A DNA stretch of 64,000 nucleotides from Haemophilus sp. CCUG 60358 (GCF_001679485.1 NZ_LZOZ01000019.1:152581-216580); one strand, 5' to 3'; numbered from the stretch's first letter, positions 34,865-45,047 are shown. Program-made: numbers and translations. The notes: generated by a model not told the origin, from the letters alone.

Positions 34865-34893
34865 AAAGCCAGTAAATTTCTACTGGCTTTTTC
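34865..34893 (+). terminator. Former tRNA-Val terminator
   Basis: AAAGCCAGTA-AATTTC-TACTGGCTTT followed by TT lies six bases after attR. It was probably the original terminator of the tRNA before integration. Confidence 0.7.
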
Positions 34894-35183
34894 ATTGCCT
34901 GTATTTAATTTAAAAATCAATGAGTTAAACATTTTTTCTTTAGGATTTTACTTAATCTTTAAAACGGAAAGATTGCCAACTTTTAGCTATTTTTGTATAG
35001 TTCTTGACGTTAATTCTTTACAAACAATTTTATTTTTTCTCTATACTAGTAAACTATAACAAAAAATTCAGATCATCATTGGAGTAATAAAAGATAAGAT
35101 TGAAATACTCTAGATATAACTATTACAGACCAACACTGTATGTTATTGAACTGTAATAACTAACCAAGACCTAAGGAGAAAAT
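34894..35183. other. AT-rich leader of the ParB-like gene
   Basis: About 290 bases with no gene. A possible promoter (TTTACA, then TATACT about 19 bases later, around 35016-35045) precedes the ParB-like gene; the ribosome site AAGGAG is at 35173. Nothing else recognised. Confidence 0.4.
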
Positions 35184-36554
35184 ATGGCAAATGTAAGTAT
35201 TAGAAGATTATATTTGGACCCTAAAAACCCAAGACATATCCCAATTGAAAATCAAAAAGAAATTATTAGTTATCTCATTGAAAATGAAAAGGTAAAAGAG
35301 CTTGCAAAAGATATTGCAGAAAAAGGAATGACGAACCCATTAGATCTTGTTGGGATTATTACTGAAGACAACAAAAAATTAGTAGTCGAAGGTAATCGTC
35401 GAGTTTGTGCTTTAAAGCTATTAGATAAACCGTGTTTGGCACCTAAAAAATACCAAAAATATTTTACAACTCTACAAGGAAAAGTAAAAAATCAAATCAC
35501 AAAAATTCCTGTTCATGTATTTCCAAATAGGGATGAAGCACAACCTTGGTTATCTACTTTGCATACAGCTAGCTCAAATACATCAAGAAAACCTTGGAGC
35601 CCTGAACAAAAAACTCGATTTGATCAAAGCGTTGATGGAAGACCGGATCATGCCGCGGCACTGACGATTCTTGATTTTTCATTAGAGAATAATTTAATTT
35701 CTCCTGAGAAATCTCAGAAAGTAATTACGACAATAACACGTATGTTAAGCACTCCAGAGGTAAGACATGCTTTCGGTATTACCACCGGTGTCACAGAACG
35801 CAACATTCTCATTAATATTACAAAAGAAGAATTCACTGCGATCATTACCCAATATTTTAATGATTTTGATGATCCAAATTACAATATAGGCTCCCGCTCA
35901 AATAAAAAGAATCGACTAGACTATATTCAACACCTAAAAAATATTGGGAAAATTCCAAGCAACCGGTTAGATAAAGATATTGAGTTAATTCCAGGTATAT
36001 CATCTACAACAACTACAAGCAGCGCCATTTCACCCCAAAATACTACGCAAAAAAGAACTACTAAGACAACTAAAAGTAAATCAGCACAATTAATTGATTA
36101 TGAGTTAGAGATCCCAGTAAGTAAAATTCAATCAATTTATTCTGAAATTAATACCATGGATATAGAAAAGCACCCCTACGCAACAGCAGCATTACTACGT
36201 GCTCTAATTGAGCAAAGTTGCGACTATTTTCTATTAAAATCTGGAAACTCTATACAGTTTCACGAGGGCTCCAATTCACAAAAAATTGACGAGAAATCAA
36301 AACTCAGAGAAAAAATTCTTGGTATTGCGCAGTATTTTGAGAAAACTCATCATATAGAGAATAAGGAGTTATTAGCTCTAATCAATGAATGCACACCCAA
36401 AAAAGATGGTTCCGGCACGTTGAATCTATTACATGGCGTACTACACAATTATGCGCACAATATTTGCTCAGCACAAATTATTAGCGCACATAACAACCTT
36501 CGTTCATTTATTATTGCAATGTGGAAAAAAATCCACTGGCCAAATACAAATTAA
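35184..36554 (+). CDS. ParB/Srx-domain protein with HEPN-like C-terminus
   Basis: A 456-residue protein. Residues 1 to about 110 match the ParB/sulfiredoxin N-terminal fold: SIRRLYLDPKNPRHIP, ELAKDIAEKGMTNPLDLVGI and the nucleotide-binding motif VVEGNRRVCALKLL (ParB-type GxxR). Residues about 120-270 are a helical domain of unknown type and 285-310 a Ser/Thr-rich linker. Residues 320-456 are helical (YATAALLRALIEQSCDYFLL ... GVLHNYAHNI ... NLRSFIIAMW), resembling an alpha-helical, perhaps HEPN-like, domain appended to ParB-like proteins in defence contexts. It is not a chromosome-partition ParB. It is paired with a DNA methyltransferase 42 bases downstream. Confidence 0.82.
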   Translation: MANVSIRRLYLDPKNPRHIPIENQKEIISYLIENEKVKELAKDIAEKGMTNPLDLVGIITEDNKKLVVEGNRRVCALKLLDKPCLAPKKYQKYFTTLQGKVKNQITKIPVHVFPNRDEAQPWLSTLHTASSNTSRKPWSPEQKTRFDQSVDGRPDHAAALTILDFSLENNLISPEKSQKVITTITRMLSTPEVRHAFGITTGVTERNILINITKEEFTAIITQYFNDFDDPNYNIGSRSNKKNRLDYIQHLKNIGKIPSNRLDKDIELIPGISSTTTTSSAISPQNTTQKRTTKTTKSKSAQLIDYELEIPVSKIQSIYSEINTMDIEKHPYATAALLRALIEQSCDYFLLKSGNSIQFHEGSNSQKIDEKSKLREKILGIAQYFEKTHHIENKELLALINECTPKKDGSGTLNLLHGVLHNYAHNICSAQIISAHNNLRSFIIAMWKKIHWPNTN

Positions 36555-36596
36555 AGAATTATAATGATGAGCATGTATTAATAATAGGCTCTTATT

Positions 36597-37439
36597 ATGT
36601 ATCATACTCCATTAAGATATCCAGGAGGTAAAGCTAAATTTGCCCCAACAATAAAATCAATTATTGAAAATAATGACCTACACGGGCACTATGTAGAACC
36701 ATATGCTGGTGGAGCTGGCATTGCTTTAGATTTGCTTTTTAGTGGTGTCTGTACAGATATTCACATCAATGATCTAGATTTGGCCATTTATCACTTTTGG
36801 AAATCAATCACTGAGGAAACAGAAGATTTTATCAGATTAGTATCAAAAACTGATGTAACCATTGAGGAATGGCACAAACAAAAAGAAATTCTTAAACAAG
36901 ATGATATTTCTCCTATAGAACGTGGTTTCGCGGCGTTCTTCCTAAACCGCACCAATCGCTCCGGCATATTAAAAGGTGGCGTAATAGGAGGATTACAACA
37001 ATCGGGTAATTATAAATTAGACTGCCGATTTAACAAAGAAGCACTAATCAAACGAATCCAAAAAATTGGTTCTATGAATAATAAAATTCATGTATATAAT
37101 CAGGATACTGAAAAATGGTTGTTAGAGATAGATAACCTTATACCATCTAACTCATTAATTTACCTTGACCCGCCTTACTATGAAAAAGGACAAGGACTGT
37201 ATCGTAATTTCTACAATCACCAAGATCATAAATCAATAAAAGAAAAGCTAGTGAAAGTTAAAACCCCTTGGGTTGTATCTTATGATAACAATCAAAATAT
37301 TAGGGATATTTATCAACAATACCGACAAGAAGAGTATATATTGAATTATTCAGCTAGCAAAAAAATGAAAGCAACTGAAGTTATAATATACAGTGATAGT
37401 ATTAAGTTGCCACATAGGACATTAGCAATATCTGATTAA
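36597..37439 (+). CDS. D12-class N6-adenine DNA methyltransferase (Dam-like)
   Basis: A 280-residue adenine methyltransferase. SAM-binding motif I is YVEPYAGGAGIAL (about residue 33), the N-terminal TPLRYPGGKAKFAP is typical of the MT-A70/D12 class, NRTNRSGILKGG lies in the target-recognition part and the catalytic motif IV is IYLDPPYYEKG (about residue 195). It methylates adenine in an unknown short sequence. No restriction endonuclease gene accompanies it; the ParB-like protein upstream is the likely partner. AT-rich, no uptake signal seen in the pair, suggesting recent acquisition. Confidence 0.9.
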   Translation: MYHTPLRYPGGKAKFAPTIKSIIENNDLHGHYVEPYAGGAGIALDLLFSGVCTDIHINDLDLAIYHFWKSITEETEDFIRLVSKTDVTIEEWHKQKEILKQDDISPIERGFAAFFLNRTNRSGILKGGVIGGLQQSGNYKLDCRFNKEALIKRIQKIGSMNNKIHVYNQDTEKWLLEIDNLIPSNSLIYLDPPYYEKGQGLYRNFYNHQDHKSIKEKLVKVKTPWVVSYDNNQNIRDIYQQYRQEEYILNYSASKKMKATEVIIYSDSIKLPHRTLAISD

Positions 37440-37457
37440 AACTAGTATCTATATCGA

Positions 37458-37490
37458 AATCCCAAGCTTTTTTTAGCTTGGGATTTTTTC
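37458..37490 (+). terminator. Methyltransferase terminator
   Basis: AATCCCAAGCT (37458-37468) pairs perfectly with AGCTTGGGATT (37475-37485) around six T, followed by TTTTC. Confidence 0.85.
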
Positions 37491-37546
37491 TTTTTATCCC
37501 CTACCTAATTTGAATGAATATTTTCTGAATAAATTGCATAAGCAAA

Positions 37547-37590
37547 TGAAAATAATTTGCATTGATCAACGTAAACGTTTTCGCTATACT
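37547..37590 (+). promoter_or_regulatory. Fur box and promoter of the siderophore receptor
   Basis: Fur-like 7-1-7 motif TGAAAAT-A-ATTTGCA (37547-37561) abuts the promoter TTGATC (37562-37567) - 17 bases - TATACT (37585-37590). Initiation would be near 37597, 27 bases before the start codon. Confidence 0.7.
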
Positions 37591-37623
37591 TTGGGCTCTT
37601 TTATTATCTATTGGGAAGCGATT

Positions 37624-39867
37624 ATGAATTTTAAATTAAGTCTTATTTCAACCGCACTTTTAACCAGTTTTTCCATTTCTACGTTTGCAGAAACTGAGCA
37701 AACCGTAGATACAAACACCGAGACGCTTGAGCAAATTAACGTTCAAGATACGGGAATTAAACAAAATGGTTATCAAACGACAGGGACATCAGTTGTATCA
37801 AAAGCTGAAGTGCCTGTATTCGACACACCAAACACAGTAAATATTCTTTCGACCAAACTACTAGAAGATCGCAAACCTGAATCACTCATTGATGCGCTTT
37901 ATAACGTCAGTGGTGTGAGTCAAGCGAATACGTTAGGTGGTATGTTTGACTCTATTCAAAAACGTGGTTTTGGTGGAAACCGTGACAACTCAATTATGCG
38001 TAACGGTTTACAAGCTGGCCCAGCTAAAAACTTTAGTGCGACAACTGAAACCGTTGAAGTTTTAAAAGGACCTGCATCTGTACTTTATGGTATTCAAGAT
38101 CCAGGTGGTGTGGTTAATATCATTACTAAAAAACCGCAACAAACGCCACGTTATGTCGTTGGTGGAACCTTAGGTAATCATAGCCTGTGGGGAACGCAAT
38201 TAGATTTTACTGGTGGCTTAGGAAATGGTTTTGCTTACCGCTTTATCTATGACAAACAAGAAAAAGACTACTGGCGTAATTTTGGCAAAGTGAAAAATAC
38301 CACTTACGCACCATCACTTTCTTGGGAAAATGATAAAACTAAAGTACTTCTTTCTTATGAACACAAAGATATTCTTGAGCCATTTGATCGTGGTACAAAT
38401 CTTTTAACCGCGACCAATGCCTTACCGGATATTCCTGTATCGCGTCGTTTAGATGAACCAAATAATGAAACAACCGCAAAAACCGATAACATTGATTTCA
38501 AAATTGAACACAAATTAAGTGATGGTTGGAAATTAAATGCGGGTTATAGCTATGCGCGTTACAAATATTTCTACGATCAAGCTCGTATTACAAATATTAA
38601 CGTTACAGATGTTGCTATCCCTGCAGTTAAAAATAAAAAGGGAGAGATTACCTCTCCTGAATTAAGCGCACGTAATGTACGCCGAGAGATTGAACAGCAA
38701 CAAGGGGATCAACGCGTTCATAGCGGTACATTAAATATCGTTGGTGAATTTGGTATTGGTGATATCGCTAACCGCTTTGTAGCCGGTATTGATGCAATGC
38801 GTAATATTCGTGATCTTGGTCCTATTTATAATCAAGGCATCATGAATTCTGATATCAATATTGATAATCCAAACTATACCAGCCCTGTTGCGGAACATAA
38901 AAATGGTAACGGCAACGCCTATCAATATAACTATCTCAAAACTGTTGGTGTTTATATTCAAGATACCGCCTACTTTACAGATAACTTTATCATGACGGGT
39001 GGTTTACGTTATGAGTACTTTGATCAATTTGCAGGACGTCATTGCTTAAATGCGGCAAACTGTAAAAAAGGCCAAAATCTAACAAAAACCGGAAATACCG
39101 ATCAGCACGATGGTAAGTTATTATATCAATTAGGTGCCGTATATAAATTTACGCCACATATTGCGACCTTTGCGAACTACTCTGAGTCTTTCCGTCCACA
39201 AATGAGTGTTGCAACACCTGTTAGCGGAGATTTAAAACCAGAACAAGGTAAATCTTTTGAAATTGGTGCAAAATACGAAAACTCAGGCTTTAATGCAACA
39301 CTTGCATTATTCAATATCAGCAAACGTAATGTAGCTGAGGCTGTTGGTTCTGGTTCAAATGCGCAATTAAATATCGTCGGCAAACAACGTTCTCGTGGTG
39401 TGGAATTCGATCTTAATGGTCAAATTACGGATAGTCTAAGCGTAGCGGCTAACTATACCTACACCAAAGTAAAATCACTTGAAAATGAGCGCTATCCTGA
39501 TGCGGTAAATCAACAACTTTCTGGTGTACCAAAACATCAAGCTTCCCTATTCCTAGCTTATAACGTAGGTGAATTTGATTTTGGTAACATCCGTGTTGGT
39601 GGTGGTGCTCGTTATTTAGGTTCTTGGCATGCTTATAACAGTGATTACACAAAAGCATACAAATTACCTCATGCCATGGTATATGATGCCTTTATTGCTT
39701 ACGATACCAAAATCTCTGGCAAGAAAGTCTCTTTCCAACTTAACGGTAAAAACTTAGCAGATAAAACTTACTATCCATCCACCTCTGGTAACGCAACAAA
39801 CACGTTAATCCCTGTTGCATTAGGTTATGGACGTGAATTTATCTTCAACACGAAAGTTGAGTTTTAA
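37624..39867 (+). CDS. TonB-dependent siderophore receptor
   Basis: A 747-residue outer-membrane receptor. The signal peptide is about residues 1-23 ([22 protein letters not shown]). A TonB box-like [10 protein letters not shown], plug domain ([40 protein letters not shown]) and a 22-strand barrel ending in [11 protein letters not shown] follow. The plug style (siderophore receptor class) suggests a hydroxamate/ferrichrome-type ligand; the exact ligand is not determined. ATG 37624 is chosen over the frame start at 37510 because the signal peptide begins there with GGGAAG upstream. The Fur box fits iron control. It is followed after a terminator by an ABC transporter. Confidence 0.92.
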   Translation: MNFKLSLISTALLTSFSISTFAETEQTVDTNTETLEQINVQDTGIKQNGYQTTGTSVVSKAEVPVFDTPNTVNILSTKLLEDRKPESLIDALYNVSGVSQANTLGGMFDSIQKRGFGGNRDNSIMRNGLQAGPAKNFSATTETVEVLKGPASVLYGIQDPGGVVNIITKKPQQTPRYVVGGTLGNHSLWGTQLDFTGGLGNGFAYRFIYDKQEKDYWRNFGKVKNTTYAPSLSWENDKTKVLLSYEHKDILEPFDRGTNLLTATNALPDIPVSRRLDEPNNETTAKTDNIDFKIEHKLSDGWKLNAGYSYARYKYFYDQARITNINVTDVAIPAVKNKKGEITSPELSARNVRREIEQQQGDQRVHSGTLNIVGEFGIGDIANRFVAGIDAMRNIRDLGPIYNQGIMNSDINIDNPNYTSPVAEHKNGNGNAYQYNYLKTVGVYIQDTAYFTDNFIMTGGLRYEYFDQFAGRHCLNAANCKKGQNLTKTGNTDQHDGKLLYQLGAVYKFTPHIATFANYSESFRPQMSVATPVSGDLKPEQGKSFEIGAKYENSGFNATLALFNISKRNVAEAVGSGSNAQLNIVGKQRSRGVEFDLNGQITDSLSVAANYTYTKVKSLENERYPDAVNQQLSGVPKHQASLFLAYNVGEFDFGNIRVGGGARYLGSWHAYNSDYTKAYKLPHAMVYDAFIAYDTKISGKKVSFQLNGKNLADKTYYPSTSGNATNTLIPVALGYGREFIFNTKVEF

Positions 39868-39883
39868 TTGAGCGCACAATACG

Positions 39884-39909
39884 AGGGCGAATCATTTCGC
39901 CCTTTTTTC
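39884..39909 (+). terminator. Terminator of the siderophore receptor
   Basis: GGGCGAA-TCAT-TTCGCCC (39885-39902) followed by TTTTTT. Confidence 0.82.
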
Positions 39910-39932
39910 GTTTTTTACTTTATGGATAATCA

Positions 39933-41693
39933 ATGAATTGGCAAACTGAACTTAACTCAAGTTTAAGCTGGATTTTGACTGCACTTTTCTGGGTAATTGT
40001 GTGCTTTAGCGTGACGACACTCGCACTCAAGCAAACCACATTCGGTCAGAAGTTTTGGCATATTGCATCCCCTTCGATTAATCGCCGTAACGGCATCAAA
40101 ATCATCGTTATGCTACTGGTGTTGTTTACGATGATTTTGTTAGAAGTACGCTTCAGCGTACTCAACTCTTTTTTCTACAATGGGCTTTATAGCTCAATGC
40201 AGGAATTAGATGCGGATAAGTTTTGGTTCTTTGCAAAACTGAATGCCCTCTTAGTATTGGTACAAGTTATCCACTCCATCGCCGATTATTTCTTGCAACA
40301 AGTATTTGAAATCCGTTGGTTGGAAAGCTTGAATAAAGTCCTTGTTAAACGATGGTTAGAAAATAAAAAATACTATCGCCTCAAATACGAAAAAGATCTG
40401 CCCGATAATATTGATCAACGTATTGAACAAGATGCACGTGAATTTATCAGTAGTACTGTAAAAATTGTACGCGGTATGATTAATTCTATTTTGACTACCA
40501 TTGAATTCACTATCATTCTTTGGTCTCTCTCTGGCGTGTTAAGTCTTTTCGGATTAAATATCGAAAAAGGTGTTGTTTTCTTTATTTATACTTTTATTAT
40601 CCTTGCAACATTAATGTCCGTTTGGATTGGGCATCCCTTAATTAAGCTGAACTTTAATAAAGAAAAACTCAATGGTGACTACCGTTATTCTTTAATTCGA
40701 GTGCGAGATAATGCGGAAAGTATTGCATTCTATCAAGGTGAACAACAAGAACAGCATTTACTGAAAAACAAATTTGCCGAAATTATTCATAACCGTTGGG
40801 CAATTGTGTTGAGAATGTTGGGATTAGACGGCTTTAATGGAAGCGTCACACGAGTGGCGAAACTCTTACCTTTAATGCTTCAAGCGCCTCGTTTTTTCAC
40901 TGGACAAATCAAACTGGGCGATATGCACCAAACTGTGCAAGCATTTAACCGATTAATGACCGCACTTTCCTTCTTCCGTTTGTTCTATGAAGAGTTTACG
41001 CTCTATCAAGCACGCTTAAATCGTCTTTATGGTTTTATGACGAAGTTGGATGAATTAGATCATTTAGAAATTCATCAACCCATGAAATGTTCTAACCGTG
41101 TTGCGTTATCAAATTTTGGTATTAAAGATGAGCAAGACAGATTGTTGCTTAATAACTTAAATATTGAACTAAAAAATGGTGATGCTTTATTAATTCAAGG
41201 TCCATCTGGCACAGGGAAAACATCTCTATTAAAAGCGATGGCCGGAATTTATCCTTTTGAGACAGTGGGTCTGGTAGAACATCCTTGTGTGACCAGTTTA
41301 TTCTTACCGCAACGTCCTTATATGCCACAAGGCACACTACGTGAAGCAATTTGCTATCCTGATATTGATCCTTATCATCCTGAATTGGAAAAAACACTCG
41401 CAGATTGTTGTTTGGATAAATACCTCCATAGTCTTGATATAGATAACGATTGGCAAGCAATTTTGTCACCAGGTGAATTACAGCGTGTGGCATTTATTCG
41501 GATTTTACTGACGAAGCCAGAAGTGGTCTTTTTAGATGAAACCACATCAGCACTTGATGAGCCAACAGAGTATCTGCTTTATAAAACAATTAAAGAGCGC
41601 TTACCAAATATGATCATTCTAAGTGTCGGCCATCGTGGTACATTACATCAATTCCATAACAAACAATTGGATTTGGCAGTCTGCATCGTCTAA
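39933..41693 (+). CDS. SbmA/BacA-like ABC transporter, fused permease-ATPase
   Basis: A 586-residue half-transporter. About six N-terminal membrane helices form an SbmA/BacA (ABC_membrane_2) domain (NSFFYNGLYSSMQELDADKF; LPDNIDQRIEQDAREF). The ATPase has Walker A GPSGTGKTS (about residue 425), a variant signature SPGELQRVAF in place of LSGGQ, and Walker B EVVFLDETTSALDEPTE. H. influenzae has an uncharacterised homologue (HI_0036 from memory). Relatives import peptides, cobalamin or very-long-chain acyl compounds. Position behind a Fur-controlled receptor suggests siderophore handling, though a terminator lies between. Confidence 0.85.
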   Translation: MNWQTELNSSLSWILTALFWVIVCFSVTTLALKQTTFGQKFWHIASPSINRRNGIKIIVMLLVLFTMILLEVRFSVLNSFFYNGLYSSMQELDADKFWFFAKLNALLVLVQVIHSIADYFLQQVFEIRWLESLNKVLVKRWLENKKYYRLKYEKDLPDNIDQRIEQDAREFISSTVKIVRGMINSILTTIEFTIILWSLSGVLSLFGLNIEKGVVFFIYTFIILATLMSVWIGHPLIKLNFNKEKLNGDYRYSLIRVRDNAESIAFYQGEQQEQHLLKNKFAEIIHNRWAIVLRMLGLDGFNGSVTRVAKLLPLMLQAPRFFTGQIKLGDMHQTVQAFNRLMTALSFFRLFYEEFTLYQARLNRLYGFMTKLDELDHLEIHQPMKCSNRVALSNFGIKDEQDRLLLNNLNIELKNGDALLIQGPSGTGKTSLLKAMAGIYPFETVGLVEHPCVTSLFLPQRPYMPQGTLREAICYPDIDPYHPELEKTLADCCLDKYLHSLDIDNDWQAILSPGELQRVAFIRILLTKPEVVFLDETTSALDEPTEYLLYKTIKERLPNMIILSVGHRGTLHQFHNKQLDLAVCIV

Positions 41694-41697
41694 ATAA

Positions 41698-41730
41698 CAA
41701 AAGGCTAAATTATATTTAGCCTTTTCTTTT
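41698..41730 (+). terminator. Terminator of the ABC transporter
   Basis: AAGGCTAAAT-TAT-ATTTAGCCTT (41701-41723) with flanking A and T runs. Confidence 0.8.
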
Positions 41731-41827
41731 TACTACGTCCGTATAATTGCTTAGAACTTGCACAATGCTTGCTACACACCCCAATCCCCCCTATAATTCC
41801 CCCAATTTTTCTAATTTCATTTTCACA

Positions 41828-43351
41828 ATGTCAAATAAAACCATTGCTAAAAATACGCTGTTTCTTTACATCCGAATGCTCTTCAATATGGGAGCGATGC
41901 TGTATATCTCTCGTGTGGTATTACAGGTTTTGGGAGTAGAAGATTTTGGTATCTATAACATTGTGATGGGGGTAGTGGTTTTATTTTCCTTTTTTAATGG
42001 CACAATGACCGCCACCACTCAGCGTTTTATTAACGTAGAAAAAGCCTCGAATGACATTCAACGTGTCAATAAAGTCTTTAATATTAGTATCTTAAATCAC
42101 CTACTCATTATTTTTATCGTATTCGTGTTAGCTGAAACCGTCGGTTTATGGTTTTTAAATCACAAATTAGTTATCCCCGCTGAACGCTTGCAAGCGGCAA
42201 ATATCGTTTACCAATTAGCATTAATTATTGCCCTTGTTGAAATCATTAAAGTGCCATTCAATGCCATGATTGTTGCGCACGAGAAAATGGGATTCTATGC
42301 TTGGTTGGGATTAGGTGAAACCATTTTAAAGCTAACTTCTGTCTTTATCTTAAGCCACATTACGCATTACGATAAGTTGATTACTTATGGCTGCTTATTG
42401 CTTTCAGTCAGTTTAATCGTGCTCTCCCTTTATGTGTTATTCACTAAATATTATTTCAAAGAGGCCGCACGTTTCCGTTTATATAAAGATTTAAGTAAAA
42501 CCAAAGAAATGGTGAGTTTTTCCGGTTGGATGCTTATGGGGCAAGTCGCTTATGTGGGTTCAACACAAGGCTTGAATATGGTATCTAACTTATTCTTTGG
42601 CGTAGCAGTCAATGCCGCTGTCGCTATTGCGACTCAGGTAGAAGGTGCTGTTTATAGCTTTGTGAATAATTTCCAAATGGCGGCTAATCCACAGTTAGTC
42701 CAGTCTTATGCAGCAAAAGATTATGATCGCAATCGCCAATTAATTCTTGGTATTTCAAAATATTCACTTTATTTAATGGCGATTCTCTCTGCGCCTGTAT
42801 TGTATTTCACCCATACCTTACTGACATTTTGGCTAGGCGATCATCTTCCGCAATATACTGAACAACTTGTACAAGCTATTATTGCTTGCTTATTGATCAG
42901 TGCAATGGCAGGTGCATTTTGGATGAGTGCATTAGCCATTGGCACATCCACCGTAAAACAATACAATATCATCGTGGCGTTAATTGATCTTTGCACGGTA
43001 CCATTGGCTTACTATTTGTTCACACTAGGTTATAATCCAGTATTTGCCTTTGTGGGTAAATTTAGTACGATGGTCATCTCACAAATCTATCGATTATATT
43101 TTATTAATAAAAAAATTAAATTTAACCAAAAAGAATTTGTCTCATATTTAGTGAATGTCGGCGTGGTGTTTGGCCTGCTATTAGGTATCATCTATATATC
43201 AGATACTACCCGTAGCTATTCTTTATTGGAATTTATTGGACAATCCATCATCTTAGAAATGGTATTAATCTGTGTCATTTTAATCTTCGGATTAAACACA
43301 GCAGAAAAAAATTTCTTGTTTAGCTATTTAAAGAAAAGAGTAAAAAAATGA
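41828..43351 (+). CDS. Oligosaccharide/polysaccharide flippase (MOP family)
   Basis: A 507-residue membrane protein with about 12-14 hydrophobic segments of the Wzx/MOP superfamily (MSNKTIAKNTLFLYIRMLFN; LGVEDFGIYNIVMGVVVLFS). It would flip lipid-linked saccharides across the inner membrane. ATG 41828 gives the standard N-terminus; the frame start at 41747 adds an unlikely proline-rich extension. It overlaps the next gene by four bases (ATGA). The pair suggests a lipooligosaccharide or surface-glycan step. Confidence 0.88.
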   Translation: MSNKTIAKNTLFLYIRMLFNMGAMLYISRVVLQVLGVEDFGIYNIVMGVVVLFSFFNGTMTATTQRFINVEKASNDIQRVNKVFNISILNHLLIIFIVFVLAETVGLWFLNHKLVIPAERLQAANIVYQLALIIALVEIIKVPFNAMIVAHEKMGFYAWLGLGETILKLTSVFILSHITHYDKLITYGCLLLSVSLIVLSLYVLFTKYYFKEAARFRLYKDLSKTKEMVSFSGWMLMGQVAYVGSTQGLNMVSNLFFGVAVNAAVAIATQVEGAVYSFVNNFQMAANPQLVQSYAAKDYDRNRQLILGISKYSLYLMAILSAPVLYFTHTLLTFWLGDHLPQYTEQLVQAIIACLLISAMAGAFWMSALAIGTSTVKQYNIIVALIDLCTVPLAYYLFTLGYNPVFAFVGKFSTMVISQIYRLYFINKKIKFNQKEFVSYLVNVGVVFGLLLGIIYISDTTRSYSLLEFIGQSIILEMVLICVILIFGLNTAEKNFLFSYLKKRVKK

Positions 43352-44304
43352 ATCAACTCCTTATTGATTTAAAAAATAAACTGAATCCTATTGTTGAACT
43401 GATCAAAGATAAAAACGACGTATTTTATTTTGACTACCCGCTTCATTTGAACGTGGGCGATTTGCTGATTTATCACGGAACCGAGCAATTTTTTAAAGAT
43501 CACCACATTAACGTGACCTTAAAACGTTGCGAATATGATTTAGATCTTGAAGAAGTCAAAGCAAAAATTACACCGAACACTACCATCCTTTTACATGGTG
43601 GTGGCAACTTTGGTGATCTTTATCCGCAGCATCAAAAAATCCGTGAAGAAATGGTGACGCATTTTCCGAATAATCGCATTATTGTGTTGCCACAAACCGC
43701 TTATTTTAAGCACGAAGAAAATCTACAAAAATCAGCCGCACTTTTCCGTAACCACGGTGATTGCCATCTACTGGCTCGCGACGAAAGAACAGCGAATTTA
43801 TTTGCACAATTTTCTGATCATGTTTATTTATCACCCGATATGGCGCATCAGCTTTATGGCACGATGGAAATCAAGCAAGGCACAACTGGCGAACAACTTT
43901 ATTTCTTGCGTAAAGACATTGAAGCAAGTGATGTAGAAAAAAATATCTTAGCGCAACTGCCCGCTAACAGTAATGTAAAAGACTGGGAAGACATTCTTTC
44001 AACCGAAGATGATGTGGTTTTAGCATTAAGCTGGCGAATCAGTAAAATGGCGAAAAAATTTGGCTTAGGTTGGCTGAAAGATCTTTGCCATCAATTCTGG
44101 TATGCCTATACTCAACGCATTGTAAAACGTGTTGCGCAAGTATTCTTAGCGAACGACAAAGTGACCACTACTCGCTTGCATGGTCATATTTTCTCTTGCT
44201 TGTTAGAAATTCCAAATCGTGTTTGCGATAACTCTTATGGCAAAAATAGTAGCTATGCGAAATTATGGACAAAAGAGCTAAATTTCGTTGAATTGGATAA
44301 ATAA
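43348..44304 (+). CDS. Polysaccharide pyruvyl transferase family protein
   Basis: A 318-residue member of the polysaccharide pyruvyl transferase / WcaK-like family. Motifs: HLNVGDLLIYHGTEQF near the start, LLHGGGNFGDLYPQHQ (about residue 80), VYLSPDMAH and the C-terminal TTTRLHGHIFSCLL. Members add pyruvyl ketals or act as glycosyltransferases in surface-glycan synthesis. It is translationally coupled to the flippase before it and to the DUF218 gene after it (stop/start overlap). Confidence 0.87.
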   Translation: MNQLLIDLKNKLNPIVELIKDKNDVFYFDYPLHLNVGDLLIYHGTEQFFKDHHINVTLKRCEYDLDLEEVKAKITPNTTILLHGGGNFGDLYPQHQKIREEMVTHFPNNRIIVLPQTAYFKHEENLQKSAALFRNHGDCHLLARDERTANLFAQFSDHVYLSPDMAHQLYGTMEIKQGTTGEQLYFLRKDIEASDVEKNILAQLPANSNVKDWEDILSTEDDVVLALSWRISKMAKKFGLGWLKDLCHQFWYAYTQRIVKRVAQVFLANDKVTTTRLHGHIFSCLLEIPNRVCDNSYGKNSSYAKLWTKELNFVELDK

Positions 44305-45047
44305 TGTTTGAATTGAAAAAACTCATTACCGCCATGATTCTTCCCCCATTTAATATTTTAATTCTGTGGGGGCTGTCTCTTATTCTAGCTAAATTCAATT
44401 TCAAAAAATTAAGCCGAATTTCGACCGCACTTGGTTTCTCTCTACTCTATCTTTTAAGCATTCCTTACACTGCACAAGTACTTAAAGACAGTCTCATTAC
44501 TGAAGATCATTTAACACTGCAAGATTATCAACAAGCTCAAGCGATCGTTTTACTTGGCGGTGGCTTGCGTGATAGCAAAGAACTTTACGCACCATTAGCT
44601 TCAACCGCTATTCAACTTGAACGCTTACGTTATGCTGCTTTCTTACAAAAAGAAACCCACTTGCCATTATTAATTACAGGGGCAAGTCCAACAGGCGCTA
44701 TTGAGGCAAAAATCGCCGCAGAAGAGCTCCAAAACTTCTTTAATGTGCCAACTAAATGGATTGAACCTAAAGCACTTACCACCAAAGAAAATGCCCTTTT
44801 CACCAAACAAATATTAGAAAAAGAAGGTATTCATAAAATTATTTTAGTTACCAATGAATGGCATATGCAACGTGCAAAATTATTATTCCAACGACAAGGC
44901 TTTGATGTGTTACCTGCAAGTGTAGGTGAAGGCATTACGCCCGATAGTTACGGACTCAATATGATGCATTTTATTCCGCAAGGTGGCGCAATTACGAAAA
45001 ATATGCAATTACTCAAAGAGTGGATTGGATATTGGAAAGAGCGCTAA
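44304..45047 (+). CDS. YdcF/ElyC-family (DUF218) membrane protein
   Basis: A 247-residue protein with two N-terminal membrane helices (MILPPFNILILWGLSLILA; TALGFSLLYLLSIPYTAQ) and a DUF218 domain in the periplasm (QAIVLLGGGLRDSKELYAPL; TGASPTGAIEAKIAAEELQN; TTKENALFTKQ; LVTNEWHMQRAKLLFQ). E. coli ElyC affects peptidoglycan and enterobacterial common antigen lipid-carrier metabolism. Coupling to flippase and pyruvyl-transferase genes agrees with a role in undecaprenyl-linked glycan metabolism. Confidence 0.88.
   Translation: MFELKKLITAMILPPFNILILWGLSLILAKFNFKKLSRISTALGFSLLYLLSIPYTAQVLKDSLITEDHLTLQDYQQAQAIVLLGGGLRDSKELYAPLASTAIQLERLRYAAFLQKETHLPLLITGASPTGAIEAKIAAEELQNFFNVPTKWIEPKALTTKENALFTKQILEKEGIHKIILVTNEWHMQRAKLLFQRQGFDVLPASVGEGITPDSYGLNMMHFIPQGGAITKNMQLLKEWIGYWKER

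Noticed and set aside
34738..35059. Short overlapping frames on both strands right of the element
   Set aside because: They cross the att remnant and terminator, lack ribosome sites and have no coding character.
35184..36554. Chromosome or plasmid partition ParB
   Set aside because: No ParA partner, no parS-like repeats noticed, and the C-terminal architecture differs from partition proteins.
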